From: Adiantum capillus-veneris
Lineage: Eukaryota; Streptophyta; Polypodiopsida; Polypodiales; Pteridaceae
Assembly: GCA_014529385.2 (NCBI GenBank)
Contig: CM043963.1
Location: 108,008,412 to 108,072,411, forward strand
Length of the DNA stretch: 64,000 nt
Direction: 5' to 3'
How positions within the stretch are numbered: the first letter of the stretch is position 1; each line of letters begins with the position of its first letter. Below, piece after piece: positions 21,461 through 33,504 of the stretch. A model generated the notes under the pieces. That model saw only the letters and a list, made by a program, of their open reading frames with translations. It ran no database searches and was not told where the DNA came from. Position numbers and translations under genes: made by a program.

Positions 21461-23408
21461 GGTCTATCCAAAAAGCAACAAGAATTGTGTTAGTCAGGAT
21501 GATTGTTCCTGATATGCATTTTGCTGCTCCTAGATCATTATTGACCTACACACACACACGTACTTTGATGCCCATATATATTTTCATGTACAAGTGTTGC
21601 CCCATATCTCTCTCTCTCACACACACACCTTTTGTCTGCTCAACGCCATTTCATGAAGTGAAAATTTGTTCAAAACTCTGTGTGTGTGTGAAACACACAC
21701 ACACACACACATAAAAAAGAATTTGCAAAGGACTCACCGCCATCAATGAACTGGGCTTGATGTTGATGTTGAGTGAGAGAGCAATAAAAAATGGCTTCGC
21801 TGAGCAGGGTAGTCTGTGTGCAACCAGTTTCATGTGGAAGGCATCGATACCGATTGAAAGATCTCAATAGAAATCACACATTTTTTTGCAATTGGCGATG
21901 CTTGATGGAGGGAATGGGGTGTGTTGATTGGAGGGAAGAGAGCAACGGGAGACCTTTGAATTTTGGAGCAGCTGGCTGCTTCTCGTGACTCGTCGACTGT
22001 CTATGGGCAGCATGACCACTGTTTTAAAAAAGTAACGTTTAATACGACTAAACATTTTATGCGCATGCGGGACCTGGCTCTTACACTCTTGGTCCGGAGC
22101 GTTTGAACTAAATCAAGTGCTCTCTAAAATAAGTTACTTGGTGGAGGAAAGTGCAAAGGGAAGGCCAAAGCAAGTTCCACAGTACTTGGACCTCTGACCT
22201 GGTCGTTGTCACGCCCATTTCTTTTTAGCAAGATGGGTCTCTCAAGGGCTCTATTCTAAGAGAGTAGATAATCCTGGCCTCTTGGGGAAGCGAAGCCTCA
22301 TGTAGTCTAAGAGAAACTAGTGACAAAAGCATCTGCCCTAGGAGCGTGGATGCAATTGAAGCCTTTGTCGTCTCTTTCCCTTTTGTTTATTTTGTACATA
22401 CATATTTTTTATGTTTTGTTTTGGAGAGACTACAAAGGGTACCCATCCCCAACTCCCAAAACAAATAAGTTGGCCAATGGTGTGCCATGCTTCTCTTGTG
22501 ATGCTACTCTCATTGAAAGGCCTGTAGAGGGTGAACGCTCTAAACCCATCGGGAGCTTGCACATATACAGGGTAGCAATCCAGTTTTTCCTCCTCCTATA
22601 AGTAGGCTCCATAGCTTTTGGACGTGTGAATGGCTACCCACCATTGTGAATGTTAAGATGGGTCACGTGACTTTGTGGTGTCATCGATGAACGCCTTGGT
22701 GGTTGGGTACAGGGTCATGGTGCGCCTCTGTGGGCTCACTACACTTTTCAATCGAAACTTCCTAGGTGACGGCTTGCATGTGCGCAGCCTATCTTGTGCA
22801 AGGATTGAAGGCTGAAGGTTGATTGGGTGTGATTTTTTTTTTCAATCAAAAACAAAATGTGTGTCCCTTTTGGAGGCAAGTGAAAAGGGCTTCTCTAAAG
22901 TTCCTAAACTCCCCTTGAATGATGATCCTTTGTTGGCAGTAGTTTGTAAAATGAGGTAGATAGCGCTCACATGTCCCTTCCAATGGTTTGATCCAAGTTC
23001 AAAAGCAAGCAACCGGTCTGCCCCAAGCTAGACCAACCGATAACTATTGCCACCTTTGGCAGGAGTTTGTAAACTAGAAAGCCAGTGCACATGTGTCCTT
23101 TCTAATGGTTTATCATGTGAAGCATGGTGGCCCCAGTTTTTGAGCACATCCCACAATGATCATTGCTTGTGGGCATCCTGGGCACAACATACAAGAAAGC
23201 TAGCGAGCATAGGTGCTCTTAAAGGCACTAAGCAAGTTGGCTTCACACTGAGTTTAGGGAGAATCTCTCCAAACGGCTTCCCGCCGGGTGCAAACAACAA
23301 GGATACTACTCACTTTTTGATTTGTTGGGTGGAGAAGTGATTAAAAAACAATGCACAAAGGTCCAAGAATTTGGTGGGCCACCAGCGTAGGAATCAAGGT
23401 GCATGTGC

Positions 23409-23410
<2 letters not shown>
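21461..23410. other. Right flank of the PIF element; no gene supported
   Basis: It contains (CA) runs near 21690-21712 and two imperfect copies of a stretch of about 75 bp (around 22933-23005 and 23050-23125, sharing TTGGCAG.AGTTTGTAAA and TTCTAATGGTTTAT-like words). The right terminal repeat of the PIF element should be here but could not be fixed. Confidence 0.4.

Positions 23411-23489
<79 letters not shown>
23411..23489. repeat. (AG)n microsatellite, about 39 units
   Basis: Uninterrupted AG repeat. Confidence 0.97.
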
Positions 23490-23491
<2 letters not shown>

Positions 23492-23749
23492 TTGCACCGT
23501 AAGTTCAAAATTAAGACCCTGCACATGCAAAGAAAGATTCTTTGCTACACCCACGAGCAAAAAGTGGGGAGCATTATGCACCCCATGTGAAATCTTTTGA
23601 GCATGTAAGGGCTTACTAATTGCCTTGCTTCCCTGAGCAAGGTTGATGACATGCTGCATTTCACGATTAGGGGGCGACCAGTTGAAAAGTCTTGAGGAAA
23701 AATCACTTGAAATTACTTAAGTATGTACTAAAATTTTGCATTCATAGAA

Positions 23750-23753
<4 letters not shown>

Positions 23754-23826
<73 letters not shown>
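23754..23826. repeat. (AG)n microsatellite abutting the LINE 3' end
   Basis: About 36 AG units. The LINE on the minus strand runs out with AATAAAATCTATC directly into this tract (TC on that strand). Confidence 0.95.
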
Positions 23827-23829
<3 letters not shown>

Positions 23830-23861
23830 TTTTATTATCGTCCTCGGAGGTCAAATATGAC

Positions 23862-26800
23862 CTATGGGACCAAAGTTACATGTGATGTAGTATGTGTATG
23901 GCTGATGAGTGACTCTCGATGCTCCAAAATTGTAGTGATGAGAGTCGCAATGGAGAGCCCACACTTTGGCTGGGAGAGGAAAGTGTGTAGGTCTAAGTTA
24001 TGGCTGAAAATGTGAGAGAAGCAAGTTCGGATGTGATCAAAAGCTGAGCACTCTAGTAGTGTGTGGTACTCAGACTCTCGAACTTGCAGTGAGCATAATG
24101 TGCACAATCGATTTGACTCTTCTCCATTGCCTCAACGCCCTATCTCGCATCGAAGGAAATGGGAGCTAAGCCGAATTACTGCGATAGTGCGTATCGCGGA
24201 CAAGGGAATAGGCTCAAGCATGTAAGTGTGAGTACGGTTTCCTCTCTCAGCGAAGAACATGGTTTTGTAGTTGGGGGCAATATAGGTGGTGTAATGTATG
24301 AAGCGTGACCCACCGGATTTCTCCCAAGCCGTAATACATTGGCGTTGTAGAAAAGCTTCATTCACTTGAGAGTCAATTGAAGCATCATGTAGCAAGTGTA
24401 ATGCATCCCATCTCCCAAACCACTTCTTTATGTCTTGCATCCATCCCGTGCTCAAGATCTTGCTTTTATGCGTCTTTTGAACTTTTTTGCTTGCTTCCCA
24501 TGCAATTGTAGGAAGTCAATGTGAGGGGTTTTGACGCATCTTTATCATGTACTCCACAACCCTTTCCATGCCCATAACCTCAATTGGAAGAGATCCCGAC
24601 TCAAGAAGTAGGAGCATATATGGTGTTTGTGTCTTAACTTGGAGAAAGTTTGTAAGAAAACACTTTTGGACATTCTCAAACTCTTTCCAAGTAGACTTTG
24701 AGATGCTCCCGCCCCACACTTCAACTCCATAAAGAAGAACCGGTGTCACCAATGCATCAAAAAGATACTTCTTGAGAACCCAACACTTGATGTTTCCCGC
24801 ATTACACATGTTCTCAAATGCATAATATGCTCTATTTTCTGCTTCCAAACGACGCATAACACATTCATGCCACTTGTGATTGGATGGAACCTCAAGGCCA
24901 AGGTACTTAAAGCTCTCAACAACTTCAAGTGTCTCGTTGTTGTACACAATGCATGGCTTCTCCTTATGGTTGGTTTTCACAAGCACAACCTTTGTTTTGG
25001 ATTCATTTACAATCAGCCCACTATGCAAGCAAAAGTTCTCAAGGACAACCATAAGCTTTTGTGCATCTTCTAAAGTGTGTGCTAGAAGCACTACATCATC
25101 CGCATACAACAAAAGCATGATTACCGCATTGCAAATAGTGACCTCTTCAATGCCTTCTTCTTGCATAAAGTCAAGTACCATTTGTTCCAATTGATCGATG
25201 CATAGACCAAAGAGAGTTGGTGACAATGGACATCCTTGTTTAACCCCAATAGTGCTTACAAAAATTTCTGAAATTTCTCTTTCCATGCGCAATTGACAAA
25301 TCACCTTCTCATAGATTCGAGAAACCGCAAGCATAAACTCACTTGGCACTTGGAGTTCTTCCATCCTTCTCCACAAATTGTTACGTGGAATCATATCAAA
25401 GGCTTTCTTAAAGTCCACAAAACAACAATACAATCGCTTGCCTTTCAACCGACTTTCCTCCATGAGAACACGAAGAGTGACAAGATGATCAATGGTGCTA
25501 TGGCATCGACGAAAACCCGCTTGTCCCTGTGCACGCTTGTCATTCTCTTCAGCCCAATCACTCAATTTCATCTCCATTATGCACCCAAACAACTTTGCCA
25601 TAAGAGACCCAATCATTATAGTCCGGTAGTTGCTTACATTCTTTACATCCCCTCCTTTATGCAAAGGCTTAACCCAATTAGTACTCCAATCATAAGGCAT
25701 ACCATGTTGAAGTGCAAGGTTGAACATATCACACATCAACTCATGGGTAAAATCTCCCGTCCATTTGATCATCTCCGGCTTGATACCTTGAAGATCTCCC
25801 GCTTTGCGAGTGGCCAACTTTTCAAGCCCACCGCATACATCCTCAATAGTAAAAAAAGACGGCATACATGGGAGTGAACCATAAAATGGCATTTTTTTAG
25901 TATTTGCTTGCTTATATAATTGCCTACAATGTGTGTACATATCCACTAGACTCAAGTTACCAAAATTCTCAACCCGCTTGCCTCTCAAGTTTCTCCAAAA
26001 TCTTCCACATGCATGTGCCTTTTCTTGGACTTGAAATTCTTGTTGCTTTACTTCCCATCTTCTTCTCTTCTTTTGAATCAATGCCTTGTATGTATGCAAA
26101 TGACTTTGATAGTTGTCTTTGTCCATAGTTGCATCAAGCTTTATCAAGGACTTTCGAGCATCTTGACATTCTTTATCAAACCACCTTTTGCGTTATCTAT
26201 CTTTGTTGATACCATGGAGATGCTTTATGGCAAAGCATTCTTCCGCACAAGAACAAATAGCTTTCTTGAAATCTTCCCATTTAGTTTCCAATGGTGCATC
26301 ACATTGAAGTTTTGTCATCCATAATTTTTTCTCAACCATTTCAATGTACATTGGTGCCCGTTTGAAATCCATACATAGTGATAACTTCTCTTTCCTTTGG
26401 CTGAGATTATCATGCTTAGTTGCTTCTCCACATGAAAGGTCAATACATAAGGTGCGATGGTCGGATTCCGGGGTCCATTGACCAAACATAAAACTCTTTA
26501 TGCGATACATGATGGCTTCAGAGAGTAGCATATAGTCAATCACACTATCCCCATTATGTCTCCTACATGTAAATCCATTGGTTCCACTCCACAAAGATAC
26601 ACCATTGGCAATGAGCATACCCGTGCTATTACACATGTGTAAAAGTAACTTTCCATAGTGATCCGGCTCTTTCTCATCCATTGAAGTACGATCATACAAG
26701 TGAACTTCCTCCAACTCCCTTGAAATGTATGGCATATCAAATTGTTGAGTATCATGCTGCAATGTTTTTGTGCGAGCATTCATATCCCCAAATACAATAA

Positions 26801-27254
26801 CATCACCTTCACCTTTGAAATAAGCAATGTCCTCTTCCAAATCAGAAAATGGTTGATCTCTATCCATGCAAGCATAAAAGAGAGAATCATGATGAGGAAT
26901 GTAGCAACCGGCTACAAAAATGGGTGCTCTTTTTGGTGTCATAATTTTCAGCCATACATAACGTTTGTACTTGTCATCTTTCACAATTGATACAAAATCT
27001 TCCAATCCTTTCTTAACCATACATGCTAACCCTCCTTATCCTCTTCGTTGCTTGAGATTCTTTGACCACATCAATGAATGTACATTGTAATCCTCCAAGC
27101 CGTTAATCCTTTGTGTATCATGCTCCCAAGTTTCAACAAGAAGTACAACATCGTCTTTGCTTGTTAGTTCATCAATGCCAACCCCCGCATTCCATGGGTA
27201 TCCATTACAATTCCAAAAGCATATTTTCAATTGTAACTCGGTCTCATAGGTCAT
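23862..27254 (-). pseudogene. LINE ORF2: AP endonuclease, reverse transcriptase, C-terminal Cys/His motif
   Basis: One frame of about 1,130 codons holds all domains. The endonuclease has FWNCNG, LVETW, FGDMNARTK, SVIDYMLL and SDHRTL. The RT has a catalytic YADDVVLL (about 25110), with GQAGFRRCHSTIDH and GVKQGCPLSPTLF upstream. The C-terminal knuckle reads CTLCSLQVRESEYHTLLEC (about 24080). Four in-frame stops break it: TAA at 27038-27036, TAA at 26195-26193, TGA at 24518-24516 and TGA at 24134-24132. The enzyme nicks target DNA and copies the element RNA at the nick. Start Met at 27254 follows the ORF1 stop by six bases. Confidence 0.88.
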
Positions 27255-27260
27255 GCATCC

Positions 27261-28211
27261 CTATTTGCTTGAGAGACTTGCCTCCTCCTTGGGCACATTT
27301 TCTTCATGAGAGATCTCCTTGTTTTTATTATTCTTTTCCTCGTATGCCTTGCGACGCATATTTTGTTGCTTAATAGTGCGATCTTCACATACAAAACATT
27401 TTGTATCCCTCAAATAGATCCAACTATTATCAAGGATAATCTTTCGCTTGGTCTCATCCGGCATGGTGCATACAATTGGCCGTTCTCCCGAGCGAGGAGC
27501 TCCTCGCTTTCCCACTCTATGTGCTCCATAGACCATAACTCCAGACATGCCAAAGTGGGTTTTGAAGAAATCTTCAATAACAATGGCAAGAGAAGGAGGT
27601 GTCTCTAACTTCTCTTCGGGAATTCCACGAATAACAATGTTCTTGGAACGTCGCTCCCGTTCCTTCAACTCCTCCACATCCACATTCTCAACATTCTTTG
27701 TTTGAACCATAGCTTGCATGAGTGAGGAATTAGAAACCACATTGCTACCACATACATCAGCCCAAGACTTGTTTGTGCATAGATTTTTCATGTCGCATAC
27801 ATCCCGGCTCATAGTGTCAAATTTCTCCTCTTTCAATACGTGGTCATGCTCTACTTTGCTCATCCGCTCCTTCAAAGCATTCAAGTCCACAAGAGAGCGT
27901 TTACATGCCTTGACTTCCTCTTCAAGTTGCATCAAACGTGTTGTTTGCATCTCAAGTGTCCTCTTGAGATTCTCATTCTCAACCACAAGTACCCTTAGTG
28001 TGCCATTCTCCATTGTTAGTGCTTGTAAGTCTTCGCCTTGTTTGTTTACGGTCTCTTGCAATGATACCAAGTACGCCATGATCATGGGTTTCGATGTCGT
28101 TGGTTGGGTGGTTGTGTTGCTATCTCCACACTTAGGAGATTTTGGATCATTTTCCACAATGGTTGTGGACCTTGTTGAAGAAGAAGAACCCTTGCGAGTG
28201 CCGGAAGACAT
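27261..28211 (-). CDS. LINE ORF1: coiled-coil RNA-binding protein
   Basis: An intact 316-codon frame. A Ser/Thr-rich N-terminus is followed by a long heptad-rich helical stretch (about residues 45-130, with repeated Leu/Met/Val spacing). Next comes a domain starting RRSKNIVIRGIPEE (about residue 187) with an RRM-like feel, and a basic Lys-rich tail. This layout matches L1-type ORF1 proteins with a coiled coil and an RNA-binding fold, which package element RNA. It lacks the CCHC knuckle common in angiosperm LINE ORF1. It shares its frame with ORF2, separated by one TAG. Confidence 0.75.
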   Translation of the reverse strand: MSSGTRKGSSSSTRSTTIVENDPKSPKCGDSNTTTQPTTSKPMIMAYLVSLQETVNKQGEDLQALTMENGTLRVLVVENENLKRTLEMQTTRLMQLEEEVKACKRSLVDLNALKERMSKVEHDHVLKEEKFDTMSRDVCDMKNLCTNKSWADVCGSNVVSNSSLMQAMVQTKNVENVDVEELKERERRSKNIVIRGIPEEKLETPPSLAIVIEDFFKTHFGMSGVMVYGAHRVGKRGAPRSGERPIVCTMPDETKRKIILDNSWIYLRDTKCFVCEDRTIKQQNMRRKAYEEKNNKNKEISHEENVPKEEASLSSK

Positions 28212-28446
28212 TGTATGTAAAATAGGAGATGAGAACCAATTTTGTTGAACCTGTTCACTTCGGAAATGCTGCTACAGAAACGCCTTCCATAACTCTGAAA
28301 ATTTTTGTCTTTACATCAATGCCTAGAGGACTTCGTGCTCTTCGATTGAGGCTATAGATCACCCAAATCGGAGTTCGGATGAAGAAGTTATGATCAAAAG
28401 AGTGGACTGCTGTCTACTAGGTCAAAAAACGGCTATGTTTTTTGAG

Positions 28447-28449
<3 letters not shown>

Positions 28450-28513
<64 letters not shown>
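28450..28513. repeat. (GA)n microsatellite at the LINE 5' side
   Basis: About 32 GA units, followed by a short GAA run. Confidence 0.95.
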
Positions 28514-28516
<3 letters not shown>

Positions 28517-28708
28517 AGAAGAAGAAGGCAAGCATTTTCTAGCGAGCGCTTTTTGGAATCCGAAAAGCAAATTCCAAAAAGATTCTGAAGAGAGAATGTG
28601 AGAGAGGGGGGGGGGGAGAGAGAGAGAGAGAATGCATATCACAAAGACCTATTCGACCTCTTTCCTTCACTCTCCCTCCCTCTCTCTCCATCTCCATTGA
28701 GAGAGAAT

Positions 28709-28770
<62 letters not shown>
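28709..28770. repeat. (GA)n microsatellite
   Basis: About 30 GA units within a wider purine/pyrimidine-biased stretch (28600-28910). Confidence 0.95.
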
Positions 28771-28773
<3 letters not shown>

Positions 28774-29744
28774 TCTCTCTTTGTCTGGCTAACCCTCCCT
28801 CTATCTCTCCCTCTCTCCCACGTGTGTAAATTAAACAAATAGCTGATAAGTAGTTCACTGTGGTGAGAATAATAGCTTGCAGAAGAGGGAGAGAGAGGGA
28901 GGGGGCGGATACATCGTGTGAGAGATAGACATACATATCATAAGTCACAAAATACATCATCGTTCAGATCATGGACAACAAAAACAAAGCTTCAAAATAT
29001 GAACATCCATTTTGTATTATGTGTAGGGCATAAGGCGGCACTCTATATGTTGTGATCGCATTTGATTTCTTCAAGGCCCGGCCTATATGGGCAAGAGATT
29101 ATTCACCACATGCTCTAGATGCTCCTTTAGTCTTCCCTCATCATCCTCCATGATAATCCCAATTGTCTTCCAATAGGAGATGGTGAATTGGCTCTTCATT
29201 CAAGTTTAACAACATGCATGTCTTGAGCTCTATGTGCATTCGATAAAGTCCATACATTTTTACTATTGCCTTGACCACCTGCTTGACCCATTGGGTTCCA
29301 TGTATTGCTTTGTTGTTGGTGATGGCCTCCACGGCATCCCAAAGCAGTCTTGATAAATGTCTCAAGCTCTTCAAACATTGTAAAGAAAAGTTATTGCTCA
29401 ACACAAGCTAATGGGTGTAGAGTTCAAAAAAAGTGAAGATAATATCATTTTATAGCGCTTGATAAGCTACTACTTTAATATTAACATGAATAGATGGCTC
29501 ATGTGACATGCCAATAACCTCATACCCTAAGGCATAATGTAAAAAGGCATCACAAGACATTTCACTATAATGTCAACAATCCAAAGAAGATACATTCCAA
29601 AATCATATAAATTTTTTGGAACTATTGATAATCCTTCATCATTGGGATTCCAAGACTGCAAATACTTGGAGAGACAGCTGACAATAAAATATACCTTGCA
29701 GAATATGTTTCATTGTTGAGGAAATTAAATTATAACCATGTTAC
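28771..29744. other. Unassigned sequence
   Basis: A minus-strand frame at 29404-29141 gives no recognised domain. I see no RNA gene or further repeat. Confidence 0.35.
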
Positions 29745-29769
29745 TGTGAGAGTGCACGTGTGCAGAAGC

Positions 29770-29842
<73 letters not shown>

Positions 29843-29889
29843 AACACAAACGCCAGAGATGTTGAAGAGGGGGCGATCAACCCCCATGA
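29745..29889 (-). repeat. Short LTR-like segment with (GA)n, left copy
   Basis: It shares TGTGAGAGTGCA, GTGTGCAGAAGCG, a long GA tract (29772-29839), ACACAAACGC and GAGGGGGCGATCAACCCCC, in this order, with 37472-37662. On the minus strand it reads TGAT...TCTCACA. It is probably one LTR of the element that hosts copia 1. Confidence 0.55.
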
Positions 29890-30095
29890 CTACCATGAGC
29901 AGAAGACCCAATACACAATAACCAGATGATGGAAGTGGGTACCACCTGGCTCCATAAGTAGGTGCCCAAGGGGAGGTAGGGCAAAGCCTGGAAAAATCCC
30001 CCACGACCCAACAAGAAATAAGTGAAATATGAGGGCGGCTGCACAATGCAGCCCAAATGCAAATGCGAAGGGTGACCAGTTCGGAGGCACACTAG
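29890..30095 (-). other. Internal remnant of the short-LTR element (left of copia 1)
   Basis: Non-coding by inspection. Its right edge CTGCC (30096-30100) is the target duplicate of copia 1, and the same internal region resumes at 35124. Confidence 0.5.
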
Positions 30096-30100
30096 CTGCC

Positions 30101-30327
30101 TGTTGGAATTAGGGTTGCAGAGAAACACACACAGCTTGGAGAAGATGAAGGAAGCTCAAGGCACACAATAGAGAGTGTGTTACTTAGTGTGCAATGGAAA
30201 GATAGATAGCCCTAGAGTGATGGGCGTGTATACAATGCTCCGGGGAAAAAACCTCCTAAAGAGAGAAAAAATGCTCCAACGGTCCTAGTGTGTTCACACA
30301 CATCACTACCACATGTATATGGTAACA
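30101..30327 (-). repeat. 3' LTR of copia 1
   Basis: Minus-strand TGTTACCATATAC...ATTCCAACA, 227 bp. The PPT lies immediately inside at about 30328-30340. Confidence 0.92.
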
Positions 30328-30402
30328 AATCCCCCCTGGAGTGATGCGATGAACGAGAGCTGGCACATGAGTAAAGGGAAGTGCCATGCCTTGAGGACAT
30401 GA

Positions 30403-33400
30403 TCAGTCCACAAAGGGGAGTAAGCCCAAAGCTTTGCGGAAAGCTTCAAGCTTCTCACGAGACAATGCCTTTGTGAAAAGATCTGCAAGGTTGTCATGTG
30501 TTGGCACATAAGCCAAGCTGATCTCTCCTGTTGAGAGCCTCTCCCTGACATAGTGGTAATGCACCTCAATGTGCTTTGTGCGAGCATGAAAAACCGGGTT
30601 CCTCGCAACTGCCAATGCACTCTGACTGTTAGTGTAGATAGTGAAGTGTCATGTCCAACACCCAAATTAGCCATAAGGCGTCTGAGCCATACACACTCAA
30701 CCGTAGCTGTGAAGATTGCCCTGTACTTAGCCTCACAACTCGAAGTGGCCACAGTAGGTTGCTTCTTGCTCAACCATGATATACATGAAGTGCCAAGCAT
30801 GAAACAAAAACCACTTGTGGACACTCGCGTGTCAAAACAACCAGCCCAATCTGAGTCCGAAAAAGCATGTAAGTCTGGCGGCAATGTAAAGTGCCACTAA
30901 GGTAGCGGAAAATCCTCTTGACAGCCTGCCAATGCTTAGACCCTGGGCTATGCATAAACCTGCTGACCTATGAGATTGCAAACTGAATATCCGGCCTCGT
31001 GTTGCTTACCTAAATGAGGCAGCCAACAACAGTTTGATAAAGAGTGACATCAGCAGGATTGCCAGCATCATGTAGACTCAACTTCAAACCTGTTTCCATG
31101 GGAGTGGCAATAGGTTTGCAATCCTCAAGTCCAAACTTACATAGCAATGTCTCTATGTAACTTTTTTGACACAAGGCAATACCACCATCACACTGCTTAA
31201 ACTGCATACCCAAGTAATGATGCAACATCCCCAAATCTTTCATCTTGAAATTAGCATTCAAATCAGCCTTAAATTCAACAATATGTCTCTCATTTGGTCC
31301 AGTGATCAGCAAATCATCGACATAAAGAACCACAATGAGAAATACATCATCCTCATGCTTTACATACAATGTGCTTTCTGTTGGACTGTTACGAAAGCCT
31401 TGTTTGACCAAATGAGTGTCAGCTTTCTAATACCAAGCACGAGGAGATTGCTTCAACCCATACAAAGCCTTCTTACATCTTCACACTTTGTCCTCTTGTC
31501 CTTTTATGACAAAACCACGAGGTTGCATTAGATAAACTTCCTCAAATATGTCACCATTCAAGAAAGCAGTAACAATGTCTGATTGATGTACATCCCAACC
31601 AAAATGAGCTACCAATGCACATAGAAAACGCACAGTAGTCATCCGACAAGTGGGAGCAAAAGTCTCTTCATAATCTACGCCTTTTTGCTGTGCATAACCT
31701 TTTGCAACAAGTTGAGCCCTTATGGCGATCGATCTCACCATATGGCTTGCGTTTCAACTTGTAAACCCACTTCGTACCAATGGCCTTTCTGCCAGGAGGC
31801 AAATTTTATGACTTCTGTGCGTCATCAAAAGAGAGAGGCTCCTCAACATCATGTAAGCTAGACACATTCAAAGCATAACAATCTGATGCATAAGATGCAT
31901 GGAGAGAGCCTAAACGAGTACGACTAGACAAAGGTGCATCCAATTTATTGTCACGCAAAGTGTGCACTAGCCATTTTGGCATACCTCTAGCCTGCTCATT
32001 TTCAGCCCTTTCCTTATCAAGTACATCATGTACATCTGCATGAGTAATAGGCTGATCTATAACATTTTCAAAAACCCCCATAGGCTGTATATTTGCCTCA
32101 TTGGAAATTACATTGTATTTCCACCACTGAAAAGAGGCAACAAAGTGTTATAAATGTCCTGTGAGCTTACATTACTATCTCTAGTACATGATAGCAAGGG
32201 CTGAACAGAATCTTCCACAAACACTACATCCTGTGAAACCAGAATATGCTTTGTTTGCGGATGATATAACCTGTATCCTTTGCTTTCAGCACTATAACCA
32301 ACAAAAATACATTTGACAGCCTTATCATCCAATTTTCTGTGTTGTCTTTGTGGCACCGAAGCATATGCCAAACATCCAAAAACACACACGTGCTCAATAG
32401 AAGGCTTTCTATCATGCCATGCTTCATATGGATTAATAGACTGCAAAGGTTTCGTAGGACACCTGTTAAGTACATAAGTGACACACATGATGGCCTCAAG
32501 CCAAAAAGAATGCGGCAAAGCTTGACTTTTGACGATACATCGTGCCATTTCCGTCAGCGACCTGTTTTTCCTCTCAACAACACCATTTTGCTGAGGTGTA
32601 TAAGGCAATGTACATTGGTGTTTTATCCCACGACTAGCCAGAAATGCATTAAATTCATGAGACATATACTCCCCCCCTCGATCGAAGCGGAGGGTGCCCA
32701 TAGTACATTTCGAGACATTTTCAGCTATAACCAGAAATTGTTTGAAGCACATCAGACTTTGCTTTAGGCGGAAATACCCATGCACTGGAGTAATCATCAA
32801 TGAAAGTCACGAAGTAAAGGTAATTGCCCAAGGACGGAGTTTGCATGGGCCCACAAACATCACTATGCACAAGCTGCAACCTGCATGTGGCCCGAACTGA
32901 ACCATCCTTTGGAAACTTAGAACGCGCATTTTACCTAAATACAGCCTTCACAAACATGTTTGACAGGCGCTTCAAGAGGCGGCAAAGAAGCAACCATATC
33001 AGATTTCTGCAAACACAACAAACTGGCAAAATTCAGATGACCAAAACATGCATGCCAAAGTTTTGCATCTGAAATAGCCCTTGAATCTGCAACAACATTT
33101 GCAAAATTTTGTCCACACTAGTCATACAAAGTGAGCTTATACAGCCCACGGCACAAAAGGCTAGATGCAACAATTTCATCACCAAAACTGAGATCATGAA
33201 CTGTACATCTATCATCCACAAATTTGACTACAAGTCCAAGTCTAGCAAGTGCGGATACAGATAAGAGATTCTTCTTGATCCCAAGTACATAAAGTGTATC
33301 AACAACTGTGAAAGAACAGCCATTTGTAGCAGTAAGCACAATCTTTCCAACTCCCTGAACAGAATAAGAGGCATTGTTGGCACAAGTGACATAATTCCGA

Positions 33401-33504
33401 TGAGGGACAGAATTGAGAGAGGTGAACAATTCACGATGTGAGGTAATGTGCTTTGTAGCACCACTGTCAAAATACCATGTGAATCTGCAGCAACTGCCAA
33501 GCAT
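30403..33504 (-). pseudogene. pol of copia 1: protease, integrase, RT, RNase H
   Basis: Protease site WYFDSGATKHITS at about 33480. Integrase core at 32800-32500 with RFDRGGEYMSHEF and PQQNGVVERKNRS (catalytic Glu kept, unlike copia 2). RT at 31741-31010 with TAFLNGDIFEEVY and VLYVDDLLIT. RNase H at 30890-30403 with HAFSDSDWAGC, ending LGLLPFVD and a TGA at 30405-30403. At least six frame shifts or stops separate the pieces. It serves as the reference for the 33-residue integrase segment that copia 2 has lost. Confidence 0.88.

Larger units (their letters stand above)
23827..28440 (-). mobile_element. L1-type LINE with coiled-coil ORF1 and EN-RT ORF2, flanked by (GA)n on both sides
   Basis: A nearly full-length non-LTR retrotransposon on the minus strand: 5' untranslated region (28440-28212), ORF1 (28211-27261), ORF2 (27254-23862), and a 3' end with AATAAA at about 23830-23836. 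Both ends touch (GA)n tracts in the same orientation (23754-23826 and 28450-28513), as if the LINE had inserted into one microsatellite. No frame shift is needed across both ORFs; only nonsense codons interrupt them. Confidence 0.85.

Noticed and set aside
25293-25877. Plus-strand 194-codon frame
   Set aside because: Antisense to the LINE RT domain. No domain recognised.
29141-29404. Minus-strand gag-like frame
   Set aside because: Gln/Gly-rich text in one frame, but no knuckle or conserved gag motif.
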